Origin: Planotetraspora mira
GTDB lineage: Bacteria; Actinomycetota; Actinomycetes; Streptosporangiales; Streptosporangiaceae
Assembly (NCBI RefSeq): GCF_016863275.1
Contig: NZ_BOOO01000010.1
Span: 53,186-117,185, forward strand
DNA: 64,000 nucleotides
Direction of reading: 5' to 3'
Made by a program: the position numbers and the translations under genes. Below the pieces are notes generated by a model. That model saw nothing but the letters and a program-made list of their open reading frames with translations, made no database searches and was not told the origin of the DNA. Positions 17,799 to 26,320 of this stretch are shown here, one piece after another. Each line of letters starts with the position of its first letter. The stretch's first letter is position 1.

Positions 17799-18671
17799 AT
17801 GCGCCGTACTTCTCTATTGCTGGCGTTCGGTGTACTCGCGGTGGCGGCGGCCGCGTGCGCACCTGCGAACGACACCTCCACGGCTAGCTCGGGCGCCGCC
17901 AGCCCGGCGGCCTCCGCGACCTGCGCCAAGGACCAGCTTCCGCTGACCACGCCGGGCAAGCTCACGATCGGCACCGACAAGCCGGCCTTCGAGCCCTGGT
18001 TCAAGAACGACGATCCGTCCAACGGGCAGGGCTTCGAGAGCGCCGTGGCCTACGCGGTGGCGCAGAAGCTGGGCTTCACCAAGGACGAGGTGACCTGGGC
18101 GGTCGTGCCGTTCGACTCCTCGTTCGCGCCGGGGCCGAAGAAGTTCGACTTCGACGTCAACCAGATCTCCATCTCGCCCGAGCGTCAGAAGGCCGTCGAC
18201 TTCAGCCAGGGTTACTACACGGTCAAGCAGTCCGTCGTCGCGCTCGAGGGCTCCAAGTACGCCGGCGCCACGACCCTGGCCGAGCTCAAGGACGCCAAGA
18301 TCGGTGTGCAGGCCGGCACCACCTCCCTGCAGGCGGTCCAGCGGGTCATCCAGCCCGCCTCCGACCCGAGCGTCTACAACCAGCAGATCGACGCGATCAG
18401 CGCGCTGAAGAACAAGCAGATCGACGCGATCGTGGTGGACCTGCCGACCGGGTTCTACGTGACCGCGGCCCAGGTCGAGCACTCCAAGATCGTCGGTCAG
18501 TTCGCGGCGACCGGCGGTACGCCGGAGGAGTTCGGCCTGCTGATGCAGAAGGGCAGCGGCCTGGCCTCCTGCCTGGACAAGGCCGTCGGCGACCTCAAGT
18601 CGTCCGGTGAGCTGGCCACCATCGAGACCCAGTGGCTGACCGGCAGCGCCGGCGCCCCGGAGCTGAAGTGA
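17799..18671 (+). CDS. Polar amino acid ABC transporter, substrate-binding lipoprotein
   Basis: A 290-aa solute-binding protein of the family-3 type. It has an N-terminal signal (RRTSLLLAFGVLAV) and a lipobox ending AAAAC, so it should be lipid-anchored outside the membrane. LTIGTDKPAFEPW and ISISPERQKAVDFSQGYY are typical of amino acid binding proteins; the FDVNQISISPERQ segment contributes to the ligand cleft. ATG 17799 has GGTGGAGG upstream; the frame is open from 17781. The next gene starts inside its stop codon (GTGA). The substrate cannot be fixed. Confidence 0.9.
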   Translation: MRRTSLLLAFGVLAVAAAACAPANDTSTASSGAASPAASATCAKDQLPLTTPGKLTIGTDKPAFEPWFKNDDPSNGQGFESAVAYAVAQKLGFTKDEVTWAVVPFDSSFAPGPKKFDFDVNQISISPERQKAVDFSQGYYTVKQSVVALEGSKYAGATTLAELKDAKIGVQAGTTSLQAVQRVIQPASDPSVYNQQIDAISALKNKQIDAIVVDLPTGFYVTAAQVEHSKIVGQFAATGGTPEEFGLLMQKGSGLASCLDKAVGDLKSSGELATIETQWLTGSAGAPELK

Positions 18672-19588
18672 CCGAAGGAGAGGCCGCCCCGCCTGCTGCC
18701 TCCGACGCCTCTGAAGCCGCCGCCGTTCCGGCTGCTCTGGTCGAATGGACGAAGAGCGACCGGCAGATCCGCCGAGAGGCCGACCTGCGGCGGCGGGCGA
18801 GACGATCGACGTCGGTCGCCACCGCGTCCACCATCGTGGTCGTCACCGCGGTCGTCGTGCTGGTCACCGCGTCACCCGGCTGGCCGCGGGTCCAGGAGAC
18901 CTTCTTCAACCCGTCCCAGTTCGTCGAGGGCCTCCCCGACGTGTGGCGCGGGTTCCTGCTCAATGTCAAGATCTTCTTGATCGCGGAGCCGCTGATCTTG
19001 ATCCTCGGCCTCGTCGTGGCTCTGGTGCGGACCCTGCGGTCGCCGGTGTTCTTCCCGCTCAGGGCGGTCGCCGTCTTCTACACCGACACCTTCCGCGGCA
19101 TCCCGACGATTCTGCTGATCTATCTGGTCGGCTTCGGCATCCCTGCGCTGGCGCTGCAGGGCGCACCCAGCGACCCGGTCACGCTCGGCATCATCGCGCT
19201 GGTTTTGTCCTACGGCGCCTACGTCGCCGAGGTGTTCCGTTCGGGCATCGAGTCGGTCCATCCCAGCCAGCGTGCGGCCGCGCGTTCACTCGCACTCAGT
19301 CACGGGCAGACGATGCGGTATGTCGTGGTCCCCCAGGCGGTCCGCCGGGTGATCCCGCCGCTGCTCAACGACTTCGTCTCTCTGCAGAAGGACACCGCGC
19401 TCGTCGCCGTCCTCGGCCCGCTCGAAGCGTTGCGCCAAGCGTCGATCCATGCGGCTGAGACGTTCAACTACACGCCCTACCTGTGCGCTGCGCTGCTGTT
19501 CATCGCGCTCACCGTGCCGATGGCCCGGCTCACCGACCACCTCGCCGCGCGGACGGCCCGTCGCCAGATGGCGGGAGGACACCTGTGA
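18668..19588 (+). CDS. Polar amino acid ABC transporter, permease
   Basis: A 306-aa inner-membrane permease of the HisMQ type. The start GTG 18668 overlaps the stop of the binding-protein gene, which points to translational coupling. An N-terminal cytoplasmic tail of about 50 charged residues precedes the first span. The EAA loop reads ARSLALSHGQTMRYVVVPQAVRR around residues 205-225 and contacts the ATPase. FYTDTFRGIPTILLIYL is also typical. There is only one permease gene, so it probably works as a homodimer. Confidence 0.92.
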   Translation: MTEGEAAPPAASDASEAAAVPAALVEWTKSDRQIRREADLRRRARRSTSVATASTIVVVTAVVVLVTASPGWPRVQETFFNPSQFVEGLPDVWRGFLLNVKIFLIAEPLILILGLVVALVRTLRSPVFFPLRAVAVFYTDTFRGIPTILLIYLVGFGIPALALQGAPSDPVTLGIIALVLSYGAYVAEVFRSGIESVHPSQRAAARSLALSHGQTMRYVVVPQAVRRVIPPLLNDFVSLQKDTALVAVLGPLEALRQASIHAAETFNYTPYLCAALLFIALTVPMARLTDHLAARTARRQMAGGHL

Positions 19589-20328
19589 GCCTGCTGACCG
19601 TCGAGGGTGTGTGGAAGAACTACCACCACCACAGTGTGCTGCGCGGGATCGACCTCGAGGTGGCTCCGCACGAGGTGGTCTGCCTGATCGGGGCCTCCGG
19701 CTCGGGGAAGTCGACGCTCCTGCGCTGCGTCAACCTGCTGGAGACGATCGACGACGGTTCGATCTACCTCGACGGGTCGGAGATCACGGACGTGCGGACC
19801 GACCCGGACGACGTCCGCAGGCGGATCGGCATGGTCTTCCAGTCCTTCAACCTGTTCCCGCACATGACGGTGCTGGACAACGTCACCCTCGCGCCGCGCA
19901 AGGTCCACAAGACCCGCTCCGACCAGGCGGAGGCGGAGGCCAGGGAGTTGCTCGCCCGGTTCGGCCTCGCGGACAAGGCGGGTGAATATCCCGACCGGCT
20001 CTCCGGCGGCCAGCAGCAGCGGGTCGCCATCGTCCGGTCGCTGGCCACCCAGCCCCGTCTGCTCCTGCTCGACGAGGTCACCTCCGCGCTCGACCCCACG
20101 CTGGTGACGGAGGTCCTGGCCGTCATCCGCGAACTCAAGGACGCGGGGATGACGATGATCATCGCCACTCACGAGATGAGTTTCGCCAGGGACATCGCCG
20201 ACGCCGTCTGCTTCCTCGAAGGCGGGGTGTTGCTGGAGCACGGGCCGCCCGAGCAGATCTTCACCGCTCCGGAACATCCTCGGACTCGCGGGTTCCTCCA
20301 GCGGGTGCTCGACGCCGGCCGGCTGTAG
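19585..20328 (+). CDS. Polar amino acid ABC transporter, ATP-binding protein
   Basis: A 247-aa ATPase of the GlnQ/HisP type. Walker A is GASGSGKST near residue 36, the Q-loop follows (VFQSFNLFPHMTVLDNV), the signature is LSGGQQQR, Walker B is LLLLDEVTSALDP, and the switch histidine is in IIATHEM. The GTG start overlaps the permease stop. With the two preceding genes it forms a complete importer inserted between rplI and the MATE-dnaB pair. Confidence 0.95.
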   Translation: MSLLTVEGVWKNYHHHSVLRGIDLEVAPHEVVCLIGASGSGKSTLLRCVNLLETIDDGSIYLDGSEITDVRTDPDDVRRRIGMVFQSFNLFPHMTVLDNVTLAPRKVHKTRSDQAEAEARELLARFGLADKAGEYPDRLSGGQQQRVAIVRSLATQPRLLLLDEVTSALDPTLVTEVLAVIRELKDAGMTMIIATHEMSFARDIADAVCFLEGGVLLEHGPPEQIFTAPEHPRTRGFLQRVLDAGRL

Positions 20329-20339
20329 CCGGTCGCCGA

Positions 20340-21665
20340 TCAGGCTCCGGTCACCATCCAGGCCGTGCCGTACGCGCGGACGCTCAAGGTGATCATGCGC
20401 GCGACCATCCACGCGCCGAGCGCGAGCCACAGCGCGAGCAGGCTTCCGGCGAAGGCGGCGAACGGCAGGTAGGCGAGTGTGGACAACAGCGACGCCCAGG
20501 CGAGATAGCGCCGGTCGCCGGCTCCGATGAGCACGCCGTCCAGGACGAAGACGATGCCCGCGACGGGCTGGAACAGCGCCACCGGCCACAGTGCCGTCAT
20601 CAGTTGCGCGGACACCGCGGCGTCCGCGTCGAACAGTCCGGGGATGACGGGCCGTGCCAGGAGGACCACGACGCCGAACACGACGCCGGAGGCGATGCCC
20701 CACATGACCATGCGTTTCGTGGCCGACCTGGTGCCCGCGACGTCCCCCGCTCCGAGGGCTCGGCCGGTGATGGCCTGGCCCGCGATGGCGATGGCGTCGA
20801 GGGAGAACGCCAGGAACGTCCAGAGCCGTGCGGCGATGGTGTGGGCCTCGATCTGGGTCTCGCCCATCCTCGTGGCGAGAGACGTCGCGACGAGCAGCAC
20901 GAGCTGGAGGCATGCCGTACGGATGACGAGGGCGAAGCCCGCGGCTCCCGCGGCGCGCATGCCGGGCAGGTCGGGCCGCAACGAGGCGCCGTGCCGCCGC
21001 GCCGCCCGCACGACGAGCGTGAGGTAGACCGCGGCGGACAGGGTCTGCGCGATCACCGTCCCCCAGGCGGACCCGGCGATGCCCCAGCCCAGCCCCAGGA
21101 CGAACCAGAGGTTCAGCAGGCCGTTGAGCACGAACGAGCCGACCGACACGGCGAGCGGTGTCCTGGTGTCCTGCATCCCGCGCAGCACACCGGTCCCCGC
21201 GAGCACGATGAGCATGCCCGGGGTGCCCAGCAGGCTGACCCGCATGAACGTGACGGCCAGCGCGGCGAGGTCGCCCGTCGCTCCGAACAGATGTACGATA
21301 AATGGCGCAAGAGGCCAGCAGGCCACGCCGATCGCCACGCCGATGGCGGCCGCCAGCCATATGCCGTCGACACCCTGGCGCATCGCCCGCCGCAGGTCGC
21401 CCGCCCCGAGTTGCCGGGCCACCGCGGCGGTGGTGGCGTACGCGAGGAACACGCACAGGCCCACGAGGGCCGTCAGGGCCGCACTGGCGACGCCGAGGGC
21501 GCCGAGAGCCGGATCGGGAAGGTGTCCGACGATGATCGAATCGGTGAGCAGGAACAGCGGCTCGGCCACGAGGGCGCCGAACGCCGGGACGGCCAGCCGC
21601 AGGATCTCCCTGTCGTGGGTGCGACCCTGTCGGTTGTTTCGGCCGATTCCGGTCGTAAGTGGCAT
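20340..21665 (-). CDS. MATE family efflux transporter (DinF-like)
   Basis: A 441-aa polytopic protein with about twelve spans. It exports cationic compounds using an ion gradient. The family pattern REILRLAVPAFGALVAEPLFLLTD opens the protein. GIAGSAWGTVIAQ and the equivalent second-half GQAITGRALGAGD are MATE features. ATG 21665 fits the family; the frame extends to 21737. A MATE gene beside dnaB is conserved in Streptomyces. It converges with the ABC operon across about 10 nt. Confidence 0.88.
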   Translation of the reverse strand: MPLTTGIGRNNRQGRTHDREILRLAVPAFGALVAEPLFLLTDSIIVGHLPDPALGALGVASAALTALVGLCVFLAYATTAAVARQLGAGDLRRAMRQGVDGIWLAAAIGVAIGVACWPLAPFIVHLFGATGDLAALAVTFMRVSLLGTPGMLIVLAGTGVLRGMQDTRTPLAVSVGSFVLNGLLNLWFVLGLGWGIAGSAWGTVIAQTLSAAVYLTLVVRAARRHGASLRPDLPGMRAAGAAGFALVIRTACLQLVLLVATSLATRMGETQIEAHTIAARLWTFLAFSLDAIAIAGQAITGRALGAGDVAGTRSATKRMVMWGIASGVVFGVVVLLARPVIPGLFDADAAVSAQLMTALWPVALFQPVAGIVFVLDGVLIGAGDRRYLAWASLLSTLAYLPFAAFAGSLLALWLALGAWMVARMITLSVRAYGTAWMVTGA

Positions 21666-21793
21666 GAGGCTATTTTGCAACTTACTGACGTATGCCCGTT
21701 CGGTATCGGCCTCCGGGACAGACTTTCTTTCCTCCACACCCGGTGGACATCAAGGTCCCTGGTCAGCTGGGGTTTTCGCCGAGGAACTCGTGC

Positions 21794-21870
21794 TCGTCCA
21801 CAGGCTTGTCCCCAGGGTTCCCACATGTGACCAGCGGAGATCGCACAGGTTGTCCACAACGTTGTCGACA
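21794..21870. promoter_or_regulatory. Cluster of four DnaA-box-like sites upstream of dnaB
   Basis: Within 77 nt, all in the same orientation, lie TCGTCCACA (21794-21802), TTGTCCCCA (21806-21814), TTGTCCACA (21850-21858) and TTGTCGACA (21862-21870). The third matches the consensus box of high-GC actinomycetes exactly; the others differ at one base. The sites form two pairs, each with 12 bp between starts. The cluster lies about 100 bp before the dnaB start and in the divergent MATE promoter region. Confidence 0.6.
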
Positions 21871-21965
21871 GGTCGAGTTGCCGTCGGACGGCCCGGGCCG
21901 GGAAACTGTCGGACTCGGCCACTACAACTTGGGGATGGTGGGGCCGCTGGGTAGGGGGTGTGAGA

Positions 21966-23333
21966 ATGAGCGTGATCGACTTCCCGGGCGGTCCCGGGGA
22001 ATCGGACTCGACGTTCGAGCGGACCCCGCCGAACAACATCGAGGCCGAGCAGTCGGTGCTCGGCGGCATGTTGTTGTCGAAGGACGCCATCGCAGACGTG
22101 ATCGAGGTGCTGCGTTCCGACGACTTCTATCGGCCGGCCCATCAGATCATCTTCGACGTCATCATCGACCTCTACGGCCGGGGCGAGCCCGCGGACTCCG
22201 TCACCGTCCTCGACGATCTACTCAAACGCGGTGAGGTCGCCCGCGTCGGCGGCGGCGCCTACCTGCACACGCTGACGGCCATCGTTCCCACGGCCGCCAA
22301 TGCCGGCTACTACGCCAGGATCGTGCGAGAGCAGGCGGTGTTGCGGCGCCTGATCGAGGCGGGCACCCGAATCGCCTCCTACGGGTACGGCGGGCAGGGC
22401 GAGGAGGTCGACGACCTCGTCGACCGCGCGCAGGCCGAGATCTACAAGGTCACCGAGCGCCGCACGTCGGAGGACTACCTCCCCCTCTCGGAGATCATGC
22501 CCGCCGCGCTCGACGAGATCGAGGCGATCGGCAGCCGGGGCGGCCAGATGGTCGGTGTCCCCACCGGCTTCCAGGACCTCGACGCCCTGACGAACGGCCT
22601 GCACCCCGGCCAGATGATCGTCGTGGCAGCGCGACCTGCCATCGGCAAGTCGACTCTGGGTTTGGACTTCGCGCGGTCGGCGGCGATCAAGAATGGTCTG
22701 ACCACCGTCATCTTCTCGCTGGAAATGTCGCGCAACGAGATCACGATGCGACTGCTCTCCGCCGAGGCGCGGGTCGCGCTGCACACCATGCGCTCGGGGA
22801 TGATGAGCGACGACGACTGGACGCGGATGGCCCGCCGGATGGGGGAGGTCGCCGAGGCGCCCCTGTTCATCGACGACTCCCCGAACATGTCGATGATGGA
22901 GATCCGGGCGAAGTGTCGTCGGCTCAAGCAGCGCAACGATCTGCGTTTCGTGATCGTCGACTATCTGCAGCTCATGAGCTCACCTAAGCGGACCGAGAGC
23001 CGGCAGCAGGAGGTCTCGGAGCTGTCGCGTGCCCTCAAGCTCCTCGCCAAGGAGCTCGAGGTCCCGGTCATCGCGATCTCCCAGCTCAACCGTGGTCCCG
23101 AGCAGCGCACCGACAAGCGGCCCCAGGTGTCCGACCTGCGTGAATCCGGATCCATCGAGCAGGACGCCGACATGGTCATCCTGCTGCACCGAGAGGACGC
23201 CTACGAGCGGGAGTCCCCTCGTGCGGGAGAGGCCGACCTGATCGTGGCCAAGCACCGTAACGGCCCTACGGCCACGGTCACGGTCGCCTTCCAGGGCCAC
23301 TACAGCCGCTTCGTCGACATGGCCACCCACTGA
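21966..23333 (+). CDS. dnaB: Replicative DNA helicase
   Basis: Unwinds DNA at the replication fork as a hexamer. At 455 aa it has the N-terminal helical domain (PPNNIEAEQSVLGGMLLSKD), a linker, and the RecA-like domain. Walker A is ARPAIGKST near residue 220, and Walker B lies in RFVIVDYLQLMSS. The arginine-finger region AISQLNRGPEQR and DLRESGSIEQDADMV follow. There is no intein, although dnaB of many actinobacteria carries one. ATG 21966 is preferred over GTG 21960 because the GGTAGGGGG Shine-Dalgarno is better spaced. Confidence 0.97.
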   Translation: MSVIDFPGGPGESDSTFERTPPNNIEAEQSVLGGMLLSKDAIADVIEVLRSDDFYRPAHQIIFDVIIDLYGRGEPADSVTVLDDLLKRGEVARVGGGAYLHTLTAIVPTAANAGYYARIVREQAVLRRLIEAGTRIASYGYGGQGEEVDDLVDRAQAEIYKVTERRTSEDYLPLSEIMPAALDEIEAIGSRGGQMVGVPTGFQDLDALTNGLHPGQMIVVAARPAIGKSTLGLDFARSAAIKNGLTTVIFSLEMSRNEITMRLLSAEARVALHTMRSGMMSDDDWTRMARRMGEVAEAPLFIDDSPNMSMMEIRAKCRRLKQRNDLRFVIVDYLQLMSSPKRTESRQQEVSELSRALKLLAKELEVPVIAISQLNRGPEQRTDKRPQVSDLRESGSIEQDADMVILLHREDAYERESPRAGEADLIVAKHRNGPTATVTVAFQGHYSRFVDMATH

Positions 23334-23392
23334 CCGGTGGCTTGGCCCGGGCTGGCGGGCGACCGTACGGCACCCCGGTCCCAACCTGCTAG

Positions 23393-23692
23393 CGATCCGC
23401 TGATACCGTCACCCAAGCCTCGCTGACGAACACCGCGCCCGCCAAGATCACGAGGACCGCCCAGGTCGGAGGCAAGCTCACCGTCTCGCCGGGGAGTTGG
23501 ACGCCGGCCGCGACCTCGTACGCCTACCGGTGGAAGGCGAACGGCAAGGCGATCAAGGGCGCGACCAAGTCCTCGTTGATCCTCCGGTCCGCCCAGCGTG
23601 GCAAGAGGATCACCCTGAAGGTGACCGCCCGCCGCACCGGTCACGCCGACGGCACCGCGACCAGCAAGGCGACGTCGGCGGTCGCCCGCTGA
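23393..23692 (+). pseudogene. Relic of a secreted protein: C-terminal Ig-like domain
   Basis: About 100 open codons with no start codon end at TGA 23692. The product contains TRTAQVGGKLTVSPGSW, then YAYRWKANGKAIKGAT and GKRITLKVTARRTGH. That is the beta-sandwich repeat common at the C-terminus of actinomycete extracellular proteins. The rest of the gene is missing; a TAG in this frame stands just before 23393. It is followed by a strong terminator, the likely original gene end. The relic sits directly downstream of dnaB at the start of the accessory region. Confidence 0.7.
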
Positions 23693-23713
23693 ACCTAGCG
23701 GTACCGAAGGGAA

Positions 23714-23743
23714 TGGGCCCCGCCGGACATCCGGCGGGGCCCA
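23714..23743. terminator. Intrinsic terminator after the Ig-like relic
   Basis: A perfect 13-bp GC-rich stem (23714-23726 with 23731-23743) closes an ACAT loop. It may also serve dnaB. Confidence 0.8.
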
Positions 23744-23914
23744 CTCCGTTCTCGTCGACAGGCCAGGCCGGTCCAAGCAGGGCGACCGGCCCCAAACGCC
23801 TTACGAGTAAAAGGCTTCAACAGGTCCGTCTAAGTCCTGGACGCAAATGGCGGATTCGCATCCTGGTGCGGCGTACCATGCGGCTCGCTGGTTCGGCCCA
23901 TGTAATACCGCAAT

Positions 23915-24895
23915 ATGAGAGATGCGCGAATGTTCAAGCGAGTCACAGTTCTTTTCAGCGTGGCCATGATGGCATGCACCATGTTCGTGATGGCGCCCCG
24001 CGGTTCTGTCGCCTCCGCGGCCTCACGTTATGAGCAATCATTCGACTACGGGCAGGCGGAGCTCACCGCGTTCTGGTATCCGCTTTCATCCGGCACCCGG
24101 CCTGCGGTCATCATGGTGCATGGCGGGGGATGGCGGAGGGGCTCGCGCACCTCACTGACCGAACACGCGAGGTACATGGCTGATCGGGGATACCAGGTAT
24201 TCAATCTGGACTATCGACTGAAAGTGCCCTGGCCCGCCCCTCGAGATGACATTGCGGCGGCATATGGCTGGATCAAAGCGAGGGCGGCATACTTCGACGT
24301 CGACATGTCCAAGGTCGTACTTTTTGGTGAGTCCGCCGGGGGTCAGTTGGTCACCAACCTCGGGACATTGGGGCGCGCAGGAGAAAAGTTCCGGGGCATT
24401 GTGGGCATGTCACCGGTAGCCGATCCTCAGATGGCCTATGAGGTCGGCACACAGGCGAACGCCTCTGATCATGACAAGGTGCTCCGCGAAGCGGCCCTCA
24501 TCCTCGCCGGCGGCTGCGAGCCGGCGGCATGCCCGGACACATGGCAGTCGATGGCGTCGAAAACAGACGCCGACATGTATGACCCGCCGATGCTGCTCAT
24601 CCATTCAGCCGACGAATGGGTGCCACCGAAACATTCAGAGGAGCTGTGTGCGGTGCTGGCGCGCTACAGCGTGCCGTGCATGGTGAAGGTCTATCCCGGC
24701 AGCGGTCATGCCATGGAGATATGGGATGTATCGAAAAATGCCATAATGTCGTTTATCGAGTCTGTGACGGATATTTCAACCGGAGAGCACGTAGGGGATC
24801 ACGACTGCGCACTGGCCCTGCTCGCCCGTGTCTGCGCCGCCATTAGTGTCCCAGGGGTGAGGCGGTCCCCGATCCTGACGGTGACCGCACGATGA
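23915..24895 (+). CDS. Secreted alpha/beta hydrolase (esterase/lipase type)
   Basis: A 326-aa protein of the hormone-sensitive-lipase/BD-FAE group. It has an N-terminal signal (VTVLFSVAMMACTMFVMA, cleavage likely after ASAA). The oxyanion motif HGGGW is near residue 70, the nucleophile elbow is GESAGG near 137, an acid lies in HSADEWVPP, and the histidine is in SGHAMEIW. Two cysteine pairs (CEPAAC and ELC/VPC) fit an extracellular enzyme. ATG 23930 is an alternative start. Codon choice is visibly less GC-biased than that of the housekeeping genes, suggesting transfer. The C-terminal 40 residues after the hydrolase fold look nonspecific. Confidence 0.82.
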   Translation: MRDARMFKRVTVLFSVAMMACTMFVMAPRGSVASAASRYEQSFDYGQAELTAFWYPLSSGTRPAVIMVHGGGWRRGSRTSLTEHARYMADRGYQVFNLDYRLKVPWPAPRDDIAAAYGWIKARAAYFDVDMSKVVLFGESAGGQLVTNLGTLGRAGEKFRGIVGMSPVADPQMAYEVGTQANASDHDKVLREAALILAGGCEPAACPDTWQSMASKTDADMYDPPMLLIHSADEWVPPKHSEELCAVLARYSVPCMVKVYPGSGHAMEIWDVSKNAIMSFIESVTDISTGEHVGDHDCALALLARVCAAISVPGVRRSPILTVTAR

Positions 24896-25297
24896 TCATC
24901 TGGACGGAAACTTTTCCGTATCTACGGTGAGGATACCTATTCGCCGGGTATGCCCGGTTCGGCGGAAATCTACTGGGTAACGCCGCATCGAACTCACGTT
25001 ATGGGAGGCCAGATCCTTGATATCCGTAAGGCGCTGGCCGTGCTGTCGCCACAAACACCGAACGGCCATGCTCGTTGATCTGGACCACGGACGATTTACC
25101 GACGTCGAAGTTTCCGCCTAGCTGTAGGTTCCTCAGTCCGGAGTCGCCGGCAGCCTCGTCAGAGGTGATCGGAAAGATTTCTCCGAACCATCGGGCTCTT
25201 TCCGGTGTCGACCGACTCGGGGTACCACCGGAAATCGGTTCATGGATGACCGATCCTGCTGGACGGCGAACTGAGTTGGAAGAGGTGGTTTACCGTG
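24896..25297. other. Intergenic region, no gene recognised
   Basis: About 400 nt of lower-GC sequence lie between the hydrolase and the dioxygenase operon. A short open frame (25075-25329) crosses into the next gene but has no family features or ribosome site, and I do not call it. AGAGGTGG at 25281-25288 is the ribosome site of the dioxygenase. The promoter of the operon should lie here, but no convincing -35/-10 pair was found. Confidence 0.5.
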
Positions 25298-26227
25298 ATG
25301 CCGATTCACGAATTCATGCTCACCGATGAGGAGACGGCACTACTCCCAACGGACGACGATGTCCGTTTCTATCGGGAGCACGGCTGGTACTTGTCCAACC
25401 GGTTGTTCACCGACGAAGAGATCGACGAAGTCCGGAAAGGCATCGAGCAGTTCTATGCGGGTCACCGAGATCGGCGCCTTCCCCGAAAGCCGCCGGCGGT
25501 CGCGTACTGGGAACCAGAGTACGGTGACGTGCAGCGGCACAATGACTATGTCCATTACGAGAACGCCATCGTGCGCCGGATCCTGTGCAAGCCACTCGTC
25601 GGCGCTGTCGGAGCCCGGCTGATGGAAACACCGGAGGCGAGGCTCTGGAGCAGCACGCTGATCTATAAACCCGGCCGCGCCGACGAGCCGACCAACGTCG
25701 TGCCCTGGCATATCGACCTGCATCACTGGCGGGTCTGCACCTCGGAGAACCTCGTCACCGCGTTCATTCCCCTGCATGACTGCCGCGAGGAACACGGAAC
25801 CCTCAGTGTGATCGACGGAAGTCACAAGTGGAAGGAACTTCCCCTGGAGGAAGGTGATGACGAAACGCAGCACTTCGCCAGCCGAGATCCTGAAACGCTG
25901 GAGCGAACTCTCCAGCGGAACGCGGAGTACAACAACGCCGAACTGAAGAAGATCTCAGTGATGATCGAGAAAGGGAAGGTCAGCTTTCACCATTGCAAGA
26001 CCTTCCACGGCAGCGGGCCGAATCTCAGTGGCGAGCCACGACGTGTGGTCACCATCAGGCTCCAAGATCGCGAAAACGAATATCGAGAGTTCCGCAGGCC
26101 CGATGGTGAGAAGGCCCGCTACAGCCACGATGATCTGGTTCGCAAGACCGCGGATAACCGTCCCGACTATTCCGATCCGGATTACTGCCCGGTTGTCTGG
26201 CGTGAGTCCTCCCCGTTGTGCCGATGA
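25298..26227 (+). CDS. Phytanoyl-CoA dioxygenase (PhyH) family Fe(II)/2-oxoglutarate enzyme
   Basis: A 309-aa non-haem iron oxygenase. Members hydroxylate or otherwise oxidise small molecules and carrier-bound acids. The iron-binding HxD is in VPWHIDLHHWR near residue 145. The distal histidine is in CKTFHGSGPN near 235, and the 2-oxoglutarate arginine is in RRVVTIRLQ. TAFIPLHDCREEHGTLSVI is the typical core strand. ATG 25298 directly follows GTG 25295 and has the better spacing from AGAGGTGG. It opens a three-gene run with an aminotransferase and an exporter, so a role in a specialised metabolite is likely. The substrate is unknown. Confidence 0.85.
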   Translation: MPIHEFMLTDEETALLPTDDDVRFYREHGWYLSNRLFTDEEIDEVRKGIEQFYAGHRDRRLPRKPPAVAYWEPEYGDVQRHNDYVHYENAIVRRILCKPLVGAVGARLMETPEARLWSSTLIYKPGRADEPTNVVPWHIDLHHWRVCTSENLVTAFIPLHDCREEHGTLSVIDGSHKWKELPLEEGDDETQHFASRDPETLERTLQRNAEYNNAELKKISVMIEKGKVSFHHCKTFHGSGPNLSGEPRRVVTIRLQDRENEYREFRRPDGEKARYSHDDLVRKTADNRPDYSDPDYCPVVWRESSPLCR

Positions 26228-26320
26228 AGCACATTGATCGATGAGCCGGCCCGGCGGGCTCCCCGTGAGTGGGGAGGCATTCGGGCGCCGAACCTCCTAC
26301 TCGACGAAAGGCAGAAAGTC

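Noticed and set aside
21680..21960. Chromosomal origin of replication
   Set aside because: Four DnaA-like boxes only, no dnaA or main dnaN beside it; actinomycete oriC carries many more boxes.
21966..23333. Intein in dnaB
   Set aside because: The protein is the normal 455 aa and the Walker A and motif-4 regions are uninterrupted.
25075..25329. 84-codon frame before the dioxygenase gene
   Set aside because: No ribosome site, no recognisable domain, and it overlaps the start of the dioxygenase in another frame.
26234..26320. N-terminal extension of the HisC-like protein from TTG 26234
   Set aside because: No ribosome site at 26234 and the family begins near ATG 26321, which has one.
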